Shown here: one piece after another, positions 56,277-64,000 of the stretch
Layout: each line of letters opens with the position of its first letter
Numbering within the stretch: position 1 is the stretch's first letter
NCBI GenBank assembly: GCA_018241665.1
Contig: JAFEDK010000005.1
Coordinates: forward strand, 248,001 to 312,000
DNA from: Pseudomonadota bacterium
GTDB lineage: Bacteria; Pseudomonadota; Gammaproteobacteria; Burkholderiales; Rhodocyclaceae
DNA length: 64,000 nt
Reading direction: 5' to 3'
The notes under the pieces: model-generated
Told to the model about the DNA's origin: nothing
What the model saw: only the letters and a program-made list of their open reading frames with translations
Databases searched by the model: none
Made by a program: the position numbers and the translations under genes

Positions 56277-57059
56277 TCAGCGGGCTGTCCAACCACCGTC
56301 GATCAACTGCACCGAGCCGGTGATTGACCGGGCTGCATCGGAGCACAGGAACACCGCGAAGGCGGCCACCTCATCTGCCTCGACGAACTGCTTGGTCGGC
56401 TGGGCAGCCAGGATCACCTCGCGGATCACCCGCTCTTCCGGCAGGTTGTGCACGACCGCCTGGTCCACCACCTGCTTCTCGATCAGCGGTGTGCGCACGT
56501 AGCCCGGGCACAGCGCGTTGCAGGTGATGCCCTGCTCGGCGACTTCCAGCGCCACCGCCTTCGAGAAGCCGACGACCGCATGCTTGCTGGCCGTATACGG
56601 CGCCTTGAACGGCGACGCGACGATGCCGTGGGCGGAAGCGATATTGACGATGCGGCCCCAGCCCCGCTCCTTCATCGAAGGCAGCGCCGCCTTGGTGGTG
56701 TGGAACACCGCCGACACGTTGATCGCCATGAGCTGGTCCCAGGTCTCGTCCGGAAAGGCATCCACCGCCGCCACATGCTGGATGCCGGCGTTGTTGACCA
56801 GGATGTCCACGCTGCCGAAAGCCTCGACCGTGGCCTCCACCAGCGCCCGCGCAGAGGCCGGATCGGCCAGGTTGGCCGCCGTGTAACCCACCTCGACCCC
56901 CGCCTCGGCGGCCAGTTCGGCGCGCAGCGCCTCCGCATCGCCCGCTGGCCGCGAACCGTTGAGCATCACCTTCGCCCCGGCCTTCGCCAGGGCCCGCGCC
57001 ACTGCCAGCCCGATACCCGAAGTGGAACCCGTCACCAACGCCGTCTTGCCTGCAAGCAT
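56277..57059 (-). CDS. bdhA: 3-hydroxybutyrate dehydrogenase (SDR family)
   Basis: 260 aa, NAD-dependent short-chain dehydrogenase. TGSTSGIGLAVARAL is the cofactor loop, NNAGIQHV the NAG motif, and S-Y-K appear as NIASAHGI and YTASKHAVVGFSK. The C-terminus with QLIDGGWTAR and the HVAAVDAFPDETWDQLMAINV pattern match 3-hydroxybutyrate dehydrogenases, which feed on PHB breakdown products. Start at ATG 57059 with GGAGAG upstream; a longer frame is rejected. Confidence 0.88.
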   Translation of the reverse strand: MLAGKTALVTGSTSGIGLAVARALAKAGAKVMLNGSRPAGDAEALRAELAAEAGVEVGYTAANLADPASARALVEATVEAFGSVDILVNNAGIQHVAAVDAFPDETWDQLMAINVSAVFHTTKAALPSMKERGWGRIVNIASAHGIVASPFKAPYTASKHAVVGFSKAVALEVAEQGITCNALCPGYVRTPLIEKQVVDQAVVHNLPEERVIREVILAAQPTKQFVEADEVAAFAVFLCSDAARSITGSVQLIDGGWTAR

Positions 57060-57268
57060 TACCACTCTCCTCTGTTGTGTTGTCGATTGCATGCGGGGCG
57101 AATGCACCCGTCAGGCAGGGATGCTAGCGCAGCGACGCAGGACTGCGGGAGGCTTGCACCGCCCGGAAGGGGCAACGGCCGAAAGGCGCCCCCTCGCGCT
57201 AAGATTCCACCTTCCAGCCACGTGCCGCCCGGCACGTCGGTCCTTCACCGAGTGCGGGGTACGACACC

Positions 57269-57538
57269 ATGGACCAGAACGAGTTTGAAGCGGCGCTGCG
57301 CCGCGACGGTTTCGGAGAGATCGTCATCGTCGAGCGGCCGCCCAACGGCCACCTCGACGTGCATACCCATCTCTTCGAGGCACGGGCGCTGATTCTTGCG
57401 GGGGAGATCCGCCTGCATTGCGATGGCGAAGAGGAACGCAGCTTCAAGGTCGGGGAGATCTTCCATCTGGCGACGGCTCAGCCTCACGCGGAAACCTACG
57501 GGCCGGACGGCGTCCGCTACGTGGTCGGGCGACGCTGA
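57269..57538 (+). CDS. Small cupin-domain protein
   Basis: 89 aa, a single cupin barrel: HLDVHTHLFEARALILAGEIRLHCDGEEE (motif 1, His-x-His and Glu) and FHLATAQPHAETYGPDG (motif 2 His). Metal-binding residues are retained. Possible roles are small-molecule binding or isomerase/dioxygenase activity; none can be assigned. GGGG lies 9 nt before the ATG. Confidence 0.8.
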   Translation: MDQNEFEAALRRDGFGEIVIVERPPNGHLDVHTHLFEARALILAGEIRLHCDGEEERSFKVGEIFHLATAQPHAETYGPDGVRYVVGRR

Positions 57539-57621
57539 ACATCGACGGCGCGACGGGCCTGGATGCAAGCCTTCTGCGCTATACCTGCCCATCTCCTTGA
57601 TTGGCTCCCCGGGAATCGCTC

Positions 57622-58167
57622 GTGAATCCGCTCTTGAATATCGCCCTCGCCCTGGGTCTTGCCGGGCTGCTGTTCCTTGCCTATCGCCGCATCGGCACCA
57701 CCTACGGCCGGCGCGGCGGGCTGGCGCTGATCGCGCTGGTGCTGCTGGCCGTCAATCCGCTGTACCGGATGGCGGCGCTGGGCTACCTGCAGGTGCTGGT
57801 GAACCAGCATCCGGCCGTCGCCGCCAATCCCTACTGGGATCTCTACTACACCTTCGCGATCTTCCTGACCGCCGCGGCGCTGGTGCTCAGCGTGTACGGC
57901 GGCGTCGGGGTGCTGAACGGGCGGCGGCGCTCGATCGTGTGGCGTGCACTGATCGCCCTGTGGGTATCGGGACCGCTGGTGAATGCGGTGTATCTGTTCA
58001 TCGCCGGCCGGGTGGCCACCCTGGCAGCGGCAGCGGCGCCGGACTTCCTGCTCGGCATGCTGCCACCGCTGGCCGTCAGCCTGACGGCAACAGCCTATCT
58101 GCTGACGGCGGCGCAAGTGCGGACGGTCTATGCCGACAAGGCGGACGCCGGGACGCCTGCCGCCTGA
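57622..58167 (+). CDS. Polytopic membrane protein, possibly DUF2569-like
   Basis: About 181 aa with four to five hydrophobic helices (LLNIALALGLAGLLFLAY, GLALIALVLLAVNPLY, YTFAIFLTAAALVLSVYGG, WRALIALWVSGPLVNAVYLFIAG and a last one). The overall form resembles DUF2569 proteins; I am not certain. Start at GTG 57622 preferred to a TTG at 57601. The 3' end overlaps the convergent GGDEF-EAL gene by 40 bp. Confidence 0.55.
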   Translation: MNPLLNIALALGLAGLLFLAYRRIGTTYGRRGGLALIALVLLAVNPLYRMAALGYLQVLVNQHPAVAANPYWDLYYTFAIFLTAAALVLSVYGGVGVLNGRRRSIVWRALIALWVSGPLVNAVYLFIAGRVATLAAAAAPDFLLGMLPPLAVSLTATAYLLTAAQVRTVYADKADAGTPAA

Positions 58168-60545
58168 GGCGCGGCCTCGGCAAAGACCGGCACCGTCTCC
58201 GGCAGCGGCGACGGGACATGCACGGCAAAACCCTGCGCATAATCCACGCCCAAGTCCTGCACGACGTCGAGCACCGCCTCGCTGCCGACGAATTCGGCAA
58301 TGGTGGCCAGGCCATGCACCTGGGCAACCCGCACCATCGACTCGACCACCGCCCGGTCGGCGGCGTCGCTGTCGGCGTGCTTGACGAACATGCCGTCGAT
58401 CTTCAGGTAATCGACCTTGAACTGCTTGAGGTAGCCGAAGGACGACAGGCCGCTGCCGAAGTCGTCGAGGGCCAGCGCACAGCCCAGGCTATGGGCGAAG
58501 TCGATGAACTCGAAAGCCCGTTCGATGCGCGCGATGGCGCAGCTCTCGGTGATCTCGAAGCTGATGCAGGCCGGATCGACGGCGTAACGGGCGAAGGTGT
58601 CGCGGATGAAGCCCGGCAGCTCCTCGTCGGCCAGCGTCGCACCGGACAGGTTGATGGCCACCCGCGGCAGCGCGCTGGCACCGGCCGCCACCCAGCCGGC
58701 AATGGCCCGGCAGGTGTGCTCGATGACCCAGCGGTCGATGAAGGGCATCAGGTTGTAGCGTTCGGCAGCCGGGATGAAATAGGCCGGCGCGATGATCCGG
58801 CCATCCTCGCCGACCATGCGTACGAGGATCTCCAGATGGTCCCGCTGCCCCGGCCGCAGGGACCGGTAACGCTGGTGATACAGCGCGAAGCGCCCCTGCT
58901 CCAGCGCCGCCGAGATCTGCGGCAGGGACATGAACTCCGCCTGGCGGGCGCGGAAGTAGTCATCGGTCGGCACGAAGACCTGCACCCGGTTGCGGCCGCG
59001 CTCCTTGGCTGCGTAGCAGGCGGTGTCGGCGGCGATCAGCAGGTCGGTGATGGTGGCCAGGCTGGGTGAGGATTCGACGATGCCGATGCTGGCGCCGATG
59101 CGGAAGACCTTGCCCTCCCAGGTGAAGGGCATCGCGCGGATGTCGTCGATGATCAGCTGGGAGCGGCGCACTGCCTCGTCGAGGCTGACACCGCGCATGA
59201 TCAGGCCGAACTCGTCCCCCCCCAGGCGGGCCAGGTAGCCGAACGAGAAGCGGGCCTGCATCGCCTGGGCCAGGTTCTGCAGCAGGCTGTCCCCGGCCGA
59301 ATGGCCACAGGCGTCATTGACGGCCTTGAACTGGTCCAGGTCGATGTAGACCAGAATCACCTTCTCGCGGCTGCGCGCCGCATCCTCCAGCGAGCGGGTC
59401 AGCTGGCTCTCGAAGGCGCGCCGGTTGTAGAGCCCGGTCAGCGGATCGTGGGACGCGTGGAAGGCCAGCTCCTCGGTGACGAAGTGCTGCACCGTGATGT
59501 CGCGCAGACTGGAACGGTAACCGAGGCTGCTGCCGTCGTCGGCGTGGATCGGCTGCCAGGACATCGCCACCCAGATCACCTGGCCGTCCTTGCGCTGCAC
59601 GCGGAACTCCAGGTCCTGCCCGGTCTGGCCAGCCAGCGCCCACTGGTGCTGGTTGTGCACCAGCTCGCGGTCGTCCGCCAGCACCAGCGGCAGCGGAAAA
59701 TCCTCCAGGGCCAGGCATTCCCGCGGCGTGTAGCCGGTCAGGCGCTCCACCGCCGGGTTCACCCAGCGCAAGCCGCCGTCCGGCCCGAACCAGTTCTCCC
59801 ACGCATAGGTGTGGTCGGCAATCGCGCGGAAGCGCTGCTCGCTGTCGCTCAGCTCGGCGACGCGCTGGCGCACCGCATCGGTCATCGCATTGAAGCTGTG
59901 GGCGAGCAGGCCCACCTCATCGCGGGTACGGTAATCCAGCCGGACGCTGAAATCCCCGTCGGCCACCCGCGCGCTGGCCTCGGCCAGGGTCACCAGGTGG
60001 CGCGTCAGCCAGTAACCGGTGGCGAGCAGCAGCAACAGGCTCAGGCTCAACTCGACCAGCGCAATCAGGCTGCCCTGGCGGAACAGCGCCGCCTTGGCCG
60101 CCTCGATGTAGGACGTGGACAGGCCGTAATGGACCGCGCCATACACCTGTCCCTGCAATTCCACGTCGAACACCACGTGATAGACGCTGGCGCCATTGAA
60201 GCCGTGGGAGGCCTCCGGCAGGCCACCGGTGCCATCCCAGCCGGACGCGGCCAGCACCTGGCCGCGGGGGTCGGTGACGGCCAGGTAGCTGACGTCAGCG
60301 GAGACCTGCCAGCCGTCCAGGATGTCCCGCAGAGTGGCGTAATCCCGCGCCGCCAGCGGCACGGCAACCGCCGTCTTGTAGGCCAGCTCGATGGCCTGGA
60401 TGCGCACCTCGAGCTGGTGTTCCAGCTGGGCCTCGATCAGGCGCATGCCATTGCCGACCAGCAGCGCCAGCATGGTCGCCTCGATCAGCAGGCTGGCCAG
60501 CAGCAGCTTGCTGCGCAGGGAGCGGAAGAAAGGCACGCGGATCAT
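58128..60545 (-). CDS. HAMP-PAS-GGDEF-EAL c-di-GMP enzyme
   Basis: 805 aa. A first transmembrane helix (about 13-33), a periplasmic sensor, a second helix (LSLSLLLLLATGYWL, about 160-180) and HAMP lead to a PAS domain (WFGPDGGLRWVNPAVERLTGY). Then comes GGDEF with an intact GGDEF motif at 442-446, and EAL with EILVR at 572-576 and the DDFGSG loop at 694-699. Both catalytic sites look complete, so it may make and break c-di-GMP under sensor control. Its ATG overlaps the stop of the PhnD-like gene (TAATG), implying strict co-expression. Confidence 0.93.
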   Translation of the reverse strand: MIRVPFFRSLRSKLLLASLLIEATMLALLVGNGMRLIEAQLEHQLEVRIQAIELAYKTAVAVPLAARDYATLRDILDGWQVSADVSYLAVTDPRGQVLAASGWDGTGGLPEASHGFNGASVYHVVFDVELQGQVYGAVHYGLSTSYIEAAKAALFRQGSLIALVELSLSLLLLLATGYWLTRHLVTLAEASARVADGDFSVRLDYRTRDEVGLLAHSFNAMTDAVRQRVAELSDSEQRFRAIADHTYAWENWFGPDGGLRWVNPAVERLTGYTPRECLALEDFPLPLVLADDRELVHNQHQWALAGQTGQDLEFRVQRKDGQVIWVAMSWQPIHADDGSSLGYRSSLRDITVQHFVTEELAFHASHDPLTGLYNRRAFESQLTRSLEDAARSREKVILVYIDLDQFKAVNDACGHSAGDSLLQNLAQAMQARFSFGYLARLGGDEFGLIMRGVSLDEAVRRSQLIIDDIRAMPFTWEGKVFRIGASIGIVESSPSLATITDLLIAADTACYAAKERGRNRVQVFVPTDDYFRARQAEFMSLPQISAALEQGRFALYHQRYRSLRPGQRDHLEILVRMVGEDGRIIAPAYFIPAAERYNLMPFIDRWVIEHTCRAIAGWVAAGASALPRVAINLSGATLADEELPGFIRDTFARYAVDPACISFEITESCAIARIERAFEFIDFAHSLGCALALDDFGSGLSSFGYLKQFKVDYLKIDGMFVKHADSDAADRAVVESMVRVAQVHGLATIAEFVGSEAVLDVVQDLGVDYAQGFAVHVPSPLPETVPVFAEAAPQAAGVPASALSA

Positions 60546-61411
60546 TACGGGCGGCTCTGCTCCAGCAACTGCCGCAGGGTCCCCATGTAGGGCTTGTAGG
60601 CCGCCAGTTCGCCGGCATCCAGTTCTTCGAAACCGAGATAGGAGGTTTCCTTGAAGAAGGCCTGCCCCTCAGGCGCCCCCTCGAACGCACGCAGGGCATC
60701 CTTGATGCGCTGCAGCTCGGCCGCCCCCTGGCGCTTGTGGGCCATGAACAGCACGTGGGGCAGGCGGATCTCCGACGAGAAGTAACGCAGCCGCTGGCGC
60801 ACATCCTCCGGCACCTGGCCGAGCAGCGTCGTCGTCGTGATCGCCCCGTCCGCATCGCCGACCGCCACCGCGGCGATCGCCGCGCCGTGGGTCGGACGCT
60901 CCTGCAGCACGAAATCCCGCTCCGGGCGCATGCCCTTCTCGCCCAGCCACTTCAGGCCGGCAATGGAGGCAAAGGCGATGCGGTTGGCGATCGCAATGCG
61001 CCGGCCACGCAGCCCCCTGGCATCGACAGCCGAATCGTCCTTGCGCACGACCATGATCGGCTCCATGCGGGCCTTGTAGTGGTAGAGCGGCACATAGCCC
61101 TTGTCGATCGCCATCAGGCCGAAATGCGGCGGCGTGATCATCAGGTCGTAGTTGCCGTCCAGTTGCTCGCGCAGGAAGCTCTGGTAGTCGGGCGCGGTGA
61201 AGATCTCCACGGGCCGCCCCAGACGTGCCTGCAGGAACTGGCGCAGGGGCTGGTGGGTCTTCATCAGGGCCAGGGTGCTGTTGAAGGGCAGGATGCCGAA
61301 ACGCAGGGGAGCCCCCTCTGCGGCCAGCACCGGCCCGGCCAGCGCCATCAGGACGAGCAGCACCCACGCACGCCAGACACTCACACGGGCCCTGCCGCAT
61401 TGCGCTGTCAT
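60545..61411 (-). CDS. PhnD-like periplasmic substrate-binding protein
   Basis: 288 aa. A signal peptide (VWRAWVLLVLMALAGPVLA) is followed by LRFGILPFNSTLALMKTHQPLRQFLQARLGRPVEIFTAPDYQSFLREQ and YDLMITPPHFGLMA, typical of PhnD/phosphonate-type solute-binding proteins. No ABC permease or ATPase is nearby. Instead it is coupled by overlap to the HAMP-GGDEF-EAL gene, so it more likely presents a ligand to that enzyme's periplasmic domain than feeds a transporter. Start ATG 61411 with GGAG 9 nt upstream. Confidence 0.87.
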   Translation of the reverse strand: MTAQCGRARVSVWRAWVLLVLMALAGPVLAAEGAPLRFGILPFNSTLALMKTHQPLRQFLQARLGRPVEIFTAPDYQSFLREQLDGNYDLMITPPHFGLMAIDKGYVPLYHYKARMEPIMVVRKDDSAVDARGLRGRRIAIANRIAFASIAGLKWLGEKGMRPERDFVLQERPTHGAAIAAVAVGDADGAITTTTLLGQVPEDVRQRLRYFSSEIRLPHVLFMAHKRQGAAELQRIKDALRAFEGAPEGQAFFKETSYLGFEELDAGELAAYKPYMGTLRQLLEQSRP

Positions 61412-61676
61412 CTCGCCACACTCCATTCGTACAATGGGATTCACTCGAGGGTTCGCAGGACCACGGCGTCCGCTGAACGGACGTGCAGCACCTATCGGCA
61501 AGGCCGCCTGCAACTTGATTGCCGCAGCGGCACTTGTGCAGCGCAAACGCGGCATTCGTTACGGCGCGCAGCATACCGATCCGGGCCTGGCACACCCCAT
61601 GCAGGAATCCACGGTGGACACGATTTTTTGCCCACCGGGCTACAGTTTTTTCATTCCATACGACTGACCCGTCCCC

Positions 61677-62486
61677 ATGTCCCCACGTCGCCTGAAGATC
61701 CACCATCATCCCGCAGCACAAACCACCACCCGCCCGCCGCTGCTGTTCGTGCACGGCGGCTACACCAATGCCCTGTGCTGGGAGCACAACTTCATCCCGT
61801 ATTTCAATCAAAGGGGTTACGACGCCTACGCGCTGGACCTCTCCGGCCACGGCGGCAGCGAGGGACGCGAGCGGCTGGACGACTTCGGCCTGGCCGACTT
61901 CGCCGACGATCTGGCCCAGGCAGTGGACGCACTGCCCGCCACGCCGGTGCTGATCGGCCATTCGATGGGAACCCTGGTGGTGCAGCACTACCTGGCCCGC
62001 GGCCCGGCGGCCGGCGTGGCACTGCTGGCACCGGTCCCGCCCACCGGCACCGGCGGCTCGGCAGGCCGGCTGGCCCTGCTGCAGCCGGACTTCTTCCGCG
62101 AACTGCCGAACGTGGTGGCCGGACGGCCGACGGAACACACCCTGCGCATCATGGCCGAGGTGTATTTCTCACCCGACATGCCACGCCAGGACGTGCTGCA
62201 GTACATGCCGATGATCCAGCCGGAATCGGAACAGGCGATCGCCGAGATGGTCGCCCTGCCCTTCACCCCGGCCGGGCGCCGGCCGGACATCCCGGCACTG
62301 GTGATGGGCGGACGGGAGGATGTGGTGTTCCCGGCATCGATGCTGTTCTTCACCGCGCTGCAGTGGAAAGCCCGCCAGGTGATCATCGACGGCGCCGGTC
62401 ACATGCTGATGCTCGACCCCCAGTGGCCTGAAGCCGCAGCAGCCCTCAAAGGCTGGCTGGACACGATTCCGTTGGTGCCGGCCTGA
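61677..62486 (+). CDS. Alpha/beta hydrolase
   Basis: 269 aa. The oxyanion-region motif LLFVHGGYTNALCWEHNFIPYF, nucleophile elbow GHSMG (VLIGHSMGTLVVQHYLA), acid region VMGGREDVVFP and catalytic His in GAGHMLMLD give a complete triad. No signal peptide. Could be an esterase or lipase; substrate unknown. The 265 bp upstream hold no gene I can support. Confidence 0.87.
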   Translation: MSPRRLKIHHHPAAQTTTRPPLLFVHGGYTNALCWEHNFIPYFNQRGYDAYALDLSGHGGSEGRERLDDFGLADFADDLAQAVDALPATPVLIGHSMGTLVVQHYLARGPAAGVALLAPVPPTGTGGSAGRLALLQPDFFRELPNVVAGRPTEHTLRIMAEVYFSPDMPRQDVLQYMPMIQPESEQAIAEMVALPFTPAGRRPDIPALVMGGREDVVFPASMLFFTALQWKARQVIIDGAGHMLMLDPQWPEAAAALKGWLDTIPLVPA

Positions 62487-62553
62487 ATCCGCTGACATCG
62501 AGCGGGATACAGCGATTTACTTGGCGCCGCTGCAGCCTCTGCGAGGGCAAATC

Positions 62554-62622
62554 CTGTGGGGGCGAATTCATTCGCCCGCGGACTCTGATGAACCGCCGGT
62601 GGGCGAATGAATTCGCCCCTAC
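62554..62622. repeat. Bipartite REP-like element, copy 7
   Basis: Left arm 62554-62577; right arm 62601-62622 with one change (CCCCTAC). It lies between two converging genes. Confidence 0.88.
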
Positions 62623-62640
62623 GGTTTCGGACGTTCGCCG

Positions 62641-63123
62641 CTACGGGCGGCGGAAACCGCCTTCGATCCAGGCCGCGGCGCTGGCCCGGTTGAGCTTGAA
62701 GCCGGCTTCGACACGCACTTCGGCGATCACTTCGCCGAAGGCGTCGTGGGCGGACAGCGTGGCATAGGGCTCGTAGTCATCGGGGACGATGTCGAGGGTC
62801 ACCTCCACCGGGCCGTCGTCGGTGCTCACCGTCATGCGCTTGTGCAGCAGCGCGTGCAGGTGCTGCTCGTGGCGGCGCAGCACCTCGGAGGCGGTCTTGA
62901 CCAGGGTGTTGAAGGCGGCGGCGTCGAGGGGCTTGGGATTCTTCTTGTCCCGCCCCATGGTCCACGGCCCGACCAGCGCCGGCTCGGCCTCGCCGTGCTT
63001 GATCATCGCCACGGCCCAGCCGTCGTCATCCTCGTTCTTGATGACCTTGGCGGTCCATCCGTTGTCGCACCACAGGCGGTCTTCCCTGACCACCTCGGGC
63101 AAATCGTCAGCATCGTGTGTCAT
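62641..63123 (-). CDS. Hypothetical protein
   Basis: 160 aa, acidic and soluble: MTHDADDLPEVVREDRLWCDNGWTAKVIKNEDDDGWAVAMIKHG, then VGPWTMGRDKKNPKPLDAAAFNTLVK and VTLDIVPDDYEPYATLSAHDAFGEV. It reads as a well-formed cytoplasmic protein but I do not recognise a family. 30 bp separate it from the upstream cupin gene stop on the same strand, so the two may be co-transcribed. Confidence 0.65.
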   Translation of the reverse strand: MTHDADDLPEVVREDRLWCDNGWTAKVIKNEDDDGWAVAMIKHGEAEPALVGPWTMGRDKKNPKPLDAAAFNTLVKTASEVLRRHEQHLHALLHKRMTVSTDDGPVEVTLDIVPDDYEPYATLSAHDAFGEVIAEVRVEAGFKLNRASAAAWIEGGFRRP

Positions 63124-63153
63124 CGGCGCATTTTACCGTGCGCCGGCCCGCCC

Positions 63154-63513
63154 TCAGGTGCGGTCGAGCATCACGTAGCGCTTGCTGACCCGCTCCAGCA
63201 CCTCGAAGGTGCCGGTGAAGCCGGCCGGGATGATGCCGGCGTCGCCGGGGCCGAACTCCCGCGCCACACCTTTGGTATCGACGATGCGCAGGCGGCCGCT
63301 GATCACCTGGAAGAACTCGTGGCGCCCCGGGTGGAAGGCGATCCGCCAGGCGCCCGGCTCGCAGCTCCAGTCGCCGATCGACAGCGCGCCATCCTCGGCG
63401 GCATAACGCTCGGCGGTCAGGCGGCGCGGCGGCACGCCAATCGCCCGCCCGACGGCGGGACGGTCTTCGACGGCGGCAGGCGCCGGGTCGGCAAAATGGA
63501 TCACGGACGGCAC
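63154..63513 (-). CDS. Cupin-domain protein (DUF861/cupin_3-like)
   Basis: 119 aa. The cupin core appears as GDWSCEPGAWRIAFHPGRHEFFQVISGRLRIVD and FGPGDAGIIPAGFTGTFEVLERVSKRYVML, resembling the ethanolamine/ureidoglycine-type cupin_3 group. Start at GTG 63513; a longer frame would read through REP copy 8 and is rejected. The REP hairpin lies 15 bp upstream of the start, in the leader. Confidence 0.75.
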   Translation of the reverse strand: MPSVIHFADPAPAAVEDRPAVGRAIGVPPRRLTAERYAAEDGALSIGDWSCEPGAWRIAFHPGRHEFFQVISGRLRIVDTKGVAREFGPGDAGIIPAGFTGTFEVLERVSKRYVMLDRT

Positions 63514-63527
63514 AGGGGAATTCTCAC

Positions 63528-63594
63528 GTGGGGGCGAATTCATTCGCCCGCTGCCGGTTGAAAGGAGTCCGAGGGCGAATGAATTCGCCCCCAC
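63528..63594. repeat. Bipartite REP-like element, copy 8
   Basis: Perfect 22-bp arms 63528-63549 and 63573-63594 around a 23-bp spacer, between two co-directional minus-strand genes. Confidence 0.9.
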
Positions 63595-63608
63595 CGGATG
63601 TTCAGCAT

Positions 63609-64000
63609 TCAGAACAGCTCGACGTCGTCGCCCTTGTCCTTCATCTCGGCCTTGTACTGGCTGAGGGCTTCCTTCACCGGCACGCCCTGCATCACCGCGT
63701 TGAACATGTCGACCTCCTCGCGGGTGGAGTACTTCGCGCGGATCTTCTCCTGCAGCGCGACCCATTCGAAGGGGTTGTAGAGCTTGCGCTGGTCGGTGAC
63801 GAGGCCGGACAGGGCTTCCAGGCTGTGGGACACATGGGCCAGGCGCTGGCCGAGCTTGTCGTAGAACTGGAAGGCCATGATGGACTTCTGCACGCGCCCG
63901 GCCACCTCGCCAGCGTGGCCGATCAGGGACTCCTTCAACTGGGCGGTGGCCGGCGTGTCGGGCAGCTGTTCGAGGGCGGAGCCCATCATGCGCATGTAGC
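63609..64000 (-). CDS. C-terminal part of a helical protein, possibly CheZ-like (N-terminus outside window)
   Basis: About 130 residues are visible and the frame is open to the window edge. All helical: GHAGEVAGRVQKSIMAFQFYDKLGQRLAHVSHSLEAL, then KLYNPFEWVALQEKIRAKYSTREEVDMFNAVMQG. The FQFYDKLGQRL stretch resembles the CheZ-type F-Q-D-x-x-GQ helix, but the catalytic Asp/Gln pair is not convincingly conserved, so chemotaxis phosphatase function is only a possibility. Confidence 0.6.
   Translation of the reverse strand, partial: YMRMMGSALEQLPDTPATAQLKESLIGHAGEVAGRVQKSIMAFQFYDKLGQRLAHVSHSLEALSGLVTDQRKLYNPFEWVALQEKIRAKYSTREEVDMFNAVMQGVPVKEALSQYKAEMKDKGDDVELF

Noticed and set aside
55926-56502. 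Frames giving Gly-Leu-Gly-Cys-Ala or Pro-Ala-Pro-Gln repeat proteins over the 13-bp array
   Set aside because: Because 13 is not a multiple of 3, the array is open in several frames by chance; no ribosome-binding site or homology supports translation.
7502-63594. REP copies considered as CRISPR repeats
   Set aside because: Copies are kilobases apart, internally symmetric, with spacers of varying length inside each element and no cas genes.

Overview
The window is about 64 kb of high-GC, gene-dense bacterial DNA. It reads best as a betaproteobacterial chromosome, probably Rhodocyclales or a close relative. That placement is inferred from gene content: a DUF1840 protein, ActP with DUF485, a NorD-like protein, RuvC, 3-hydroxybutyrate dehydrogenase and many c-di-GMP enzymes. 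No rRNA, tRNA, CRISPR array, insertion sequence or transposase was recognised.

Left arm (1-14743). A minus-strand operon (mcm, meaB, pccB, pccA) converts propionyl-CoA to succinyl-CoA through methylmalonyl-CoA. Its leader carries strong hairpins, and a divergent GntR/FCD regulator has a perfect 16-bp palindrome at its start. Next come an acetate permease pair (DUF485, actP), a crotonase-fold enzyme, a bacteriohemerythrin, a TauE/SafE permease, an EVE-domain protein, a DMT transporter and ruvC. No ruvA or ruvB follows ruvC.

Centre (14824-38101). A complete extracellular contractile injection system (eCIS; Afp/PVC-like phage-tail machine) runs on the plus strand with almost no gaps. The order is tail terminator, unknown, sheath, two tube proteins, DUF5908, LysM adaptor, VgrG-like spike, PAAR tip, gp25, baseplate J, Afp12-like baseplate, a 916-aa unknown, tape measure and AAA+ ATPase. 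After two REP elements comes a 1054-aa DUF4157 (eCIS core) protein. Its HELTH metallopeptidase motif is N-terminal, and its C-terminus looks like a DNA/RNA non-specific endonuclease. A perfect CRP/Vfr-type half-site pair lies about 90 bp upstream of the first structural gene.

Right arm (38105-64000). A signalling block holds a MASE1/CHASE hybrid kinase, an HD-GYP phosphodiesterase and a PAS hybrid kinase. Farther on are a degenerate EAL protein and a HAMP-PAS-GGDEF-EAL protein that overlaps a PhnD-like periplasmic binding protein. Between these lie housekeeping and accessory genes: MOSC, ROK kinase, RarD, isochorismatase with LysR, serine hydrolase, a solitary NorD-like VWA protein, bdhA, cupins and an alpha/beta hydrolase.

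A family of bipartite palindromic repeats (arms based on GGGCGAATTCATTCGCCC) occurs in eight complete copies and one decayed cluster, all in gaps between genes. At three of these loci, tandem arrays with unrelated units of 6, 13 and 13-14 bp abut the palindrome. This suggests that the REP boundary promotes local repeat expansion.
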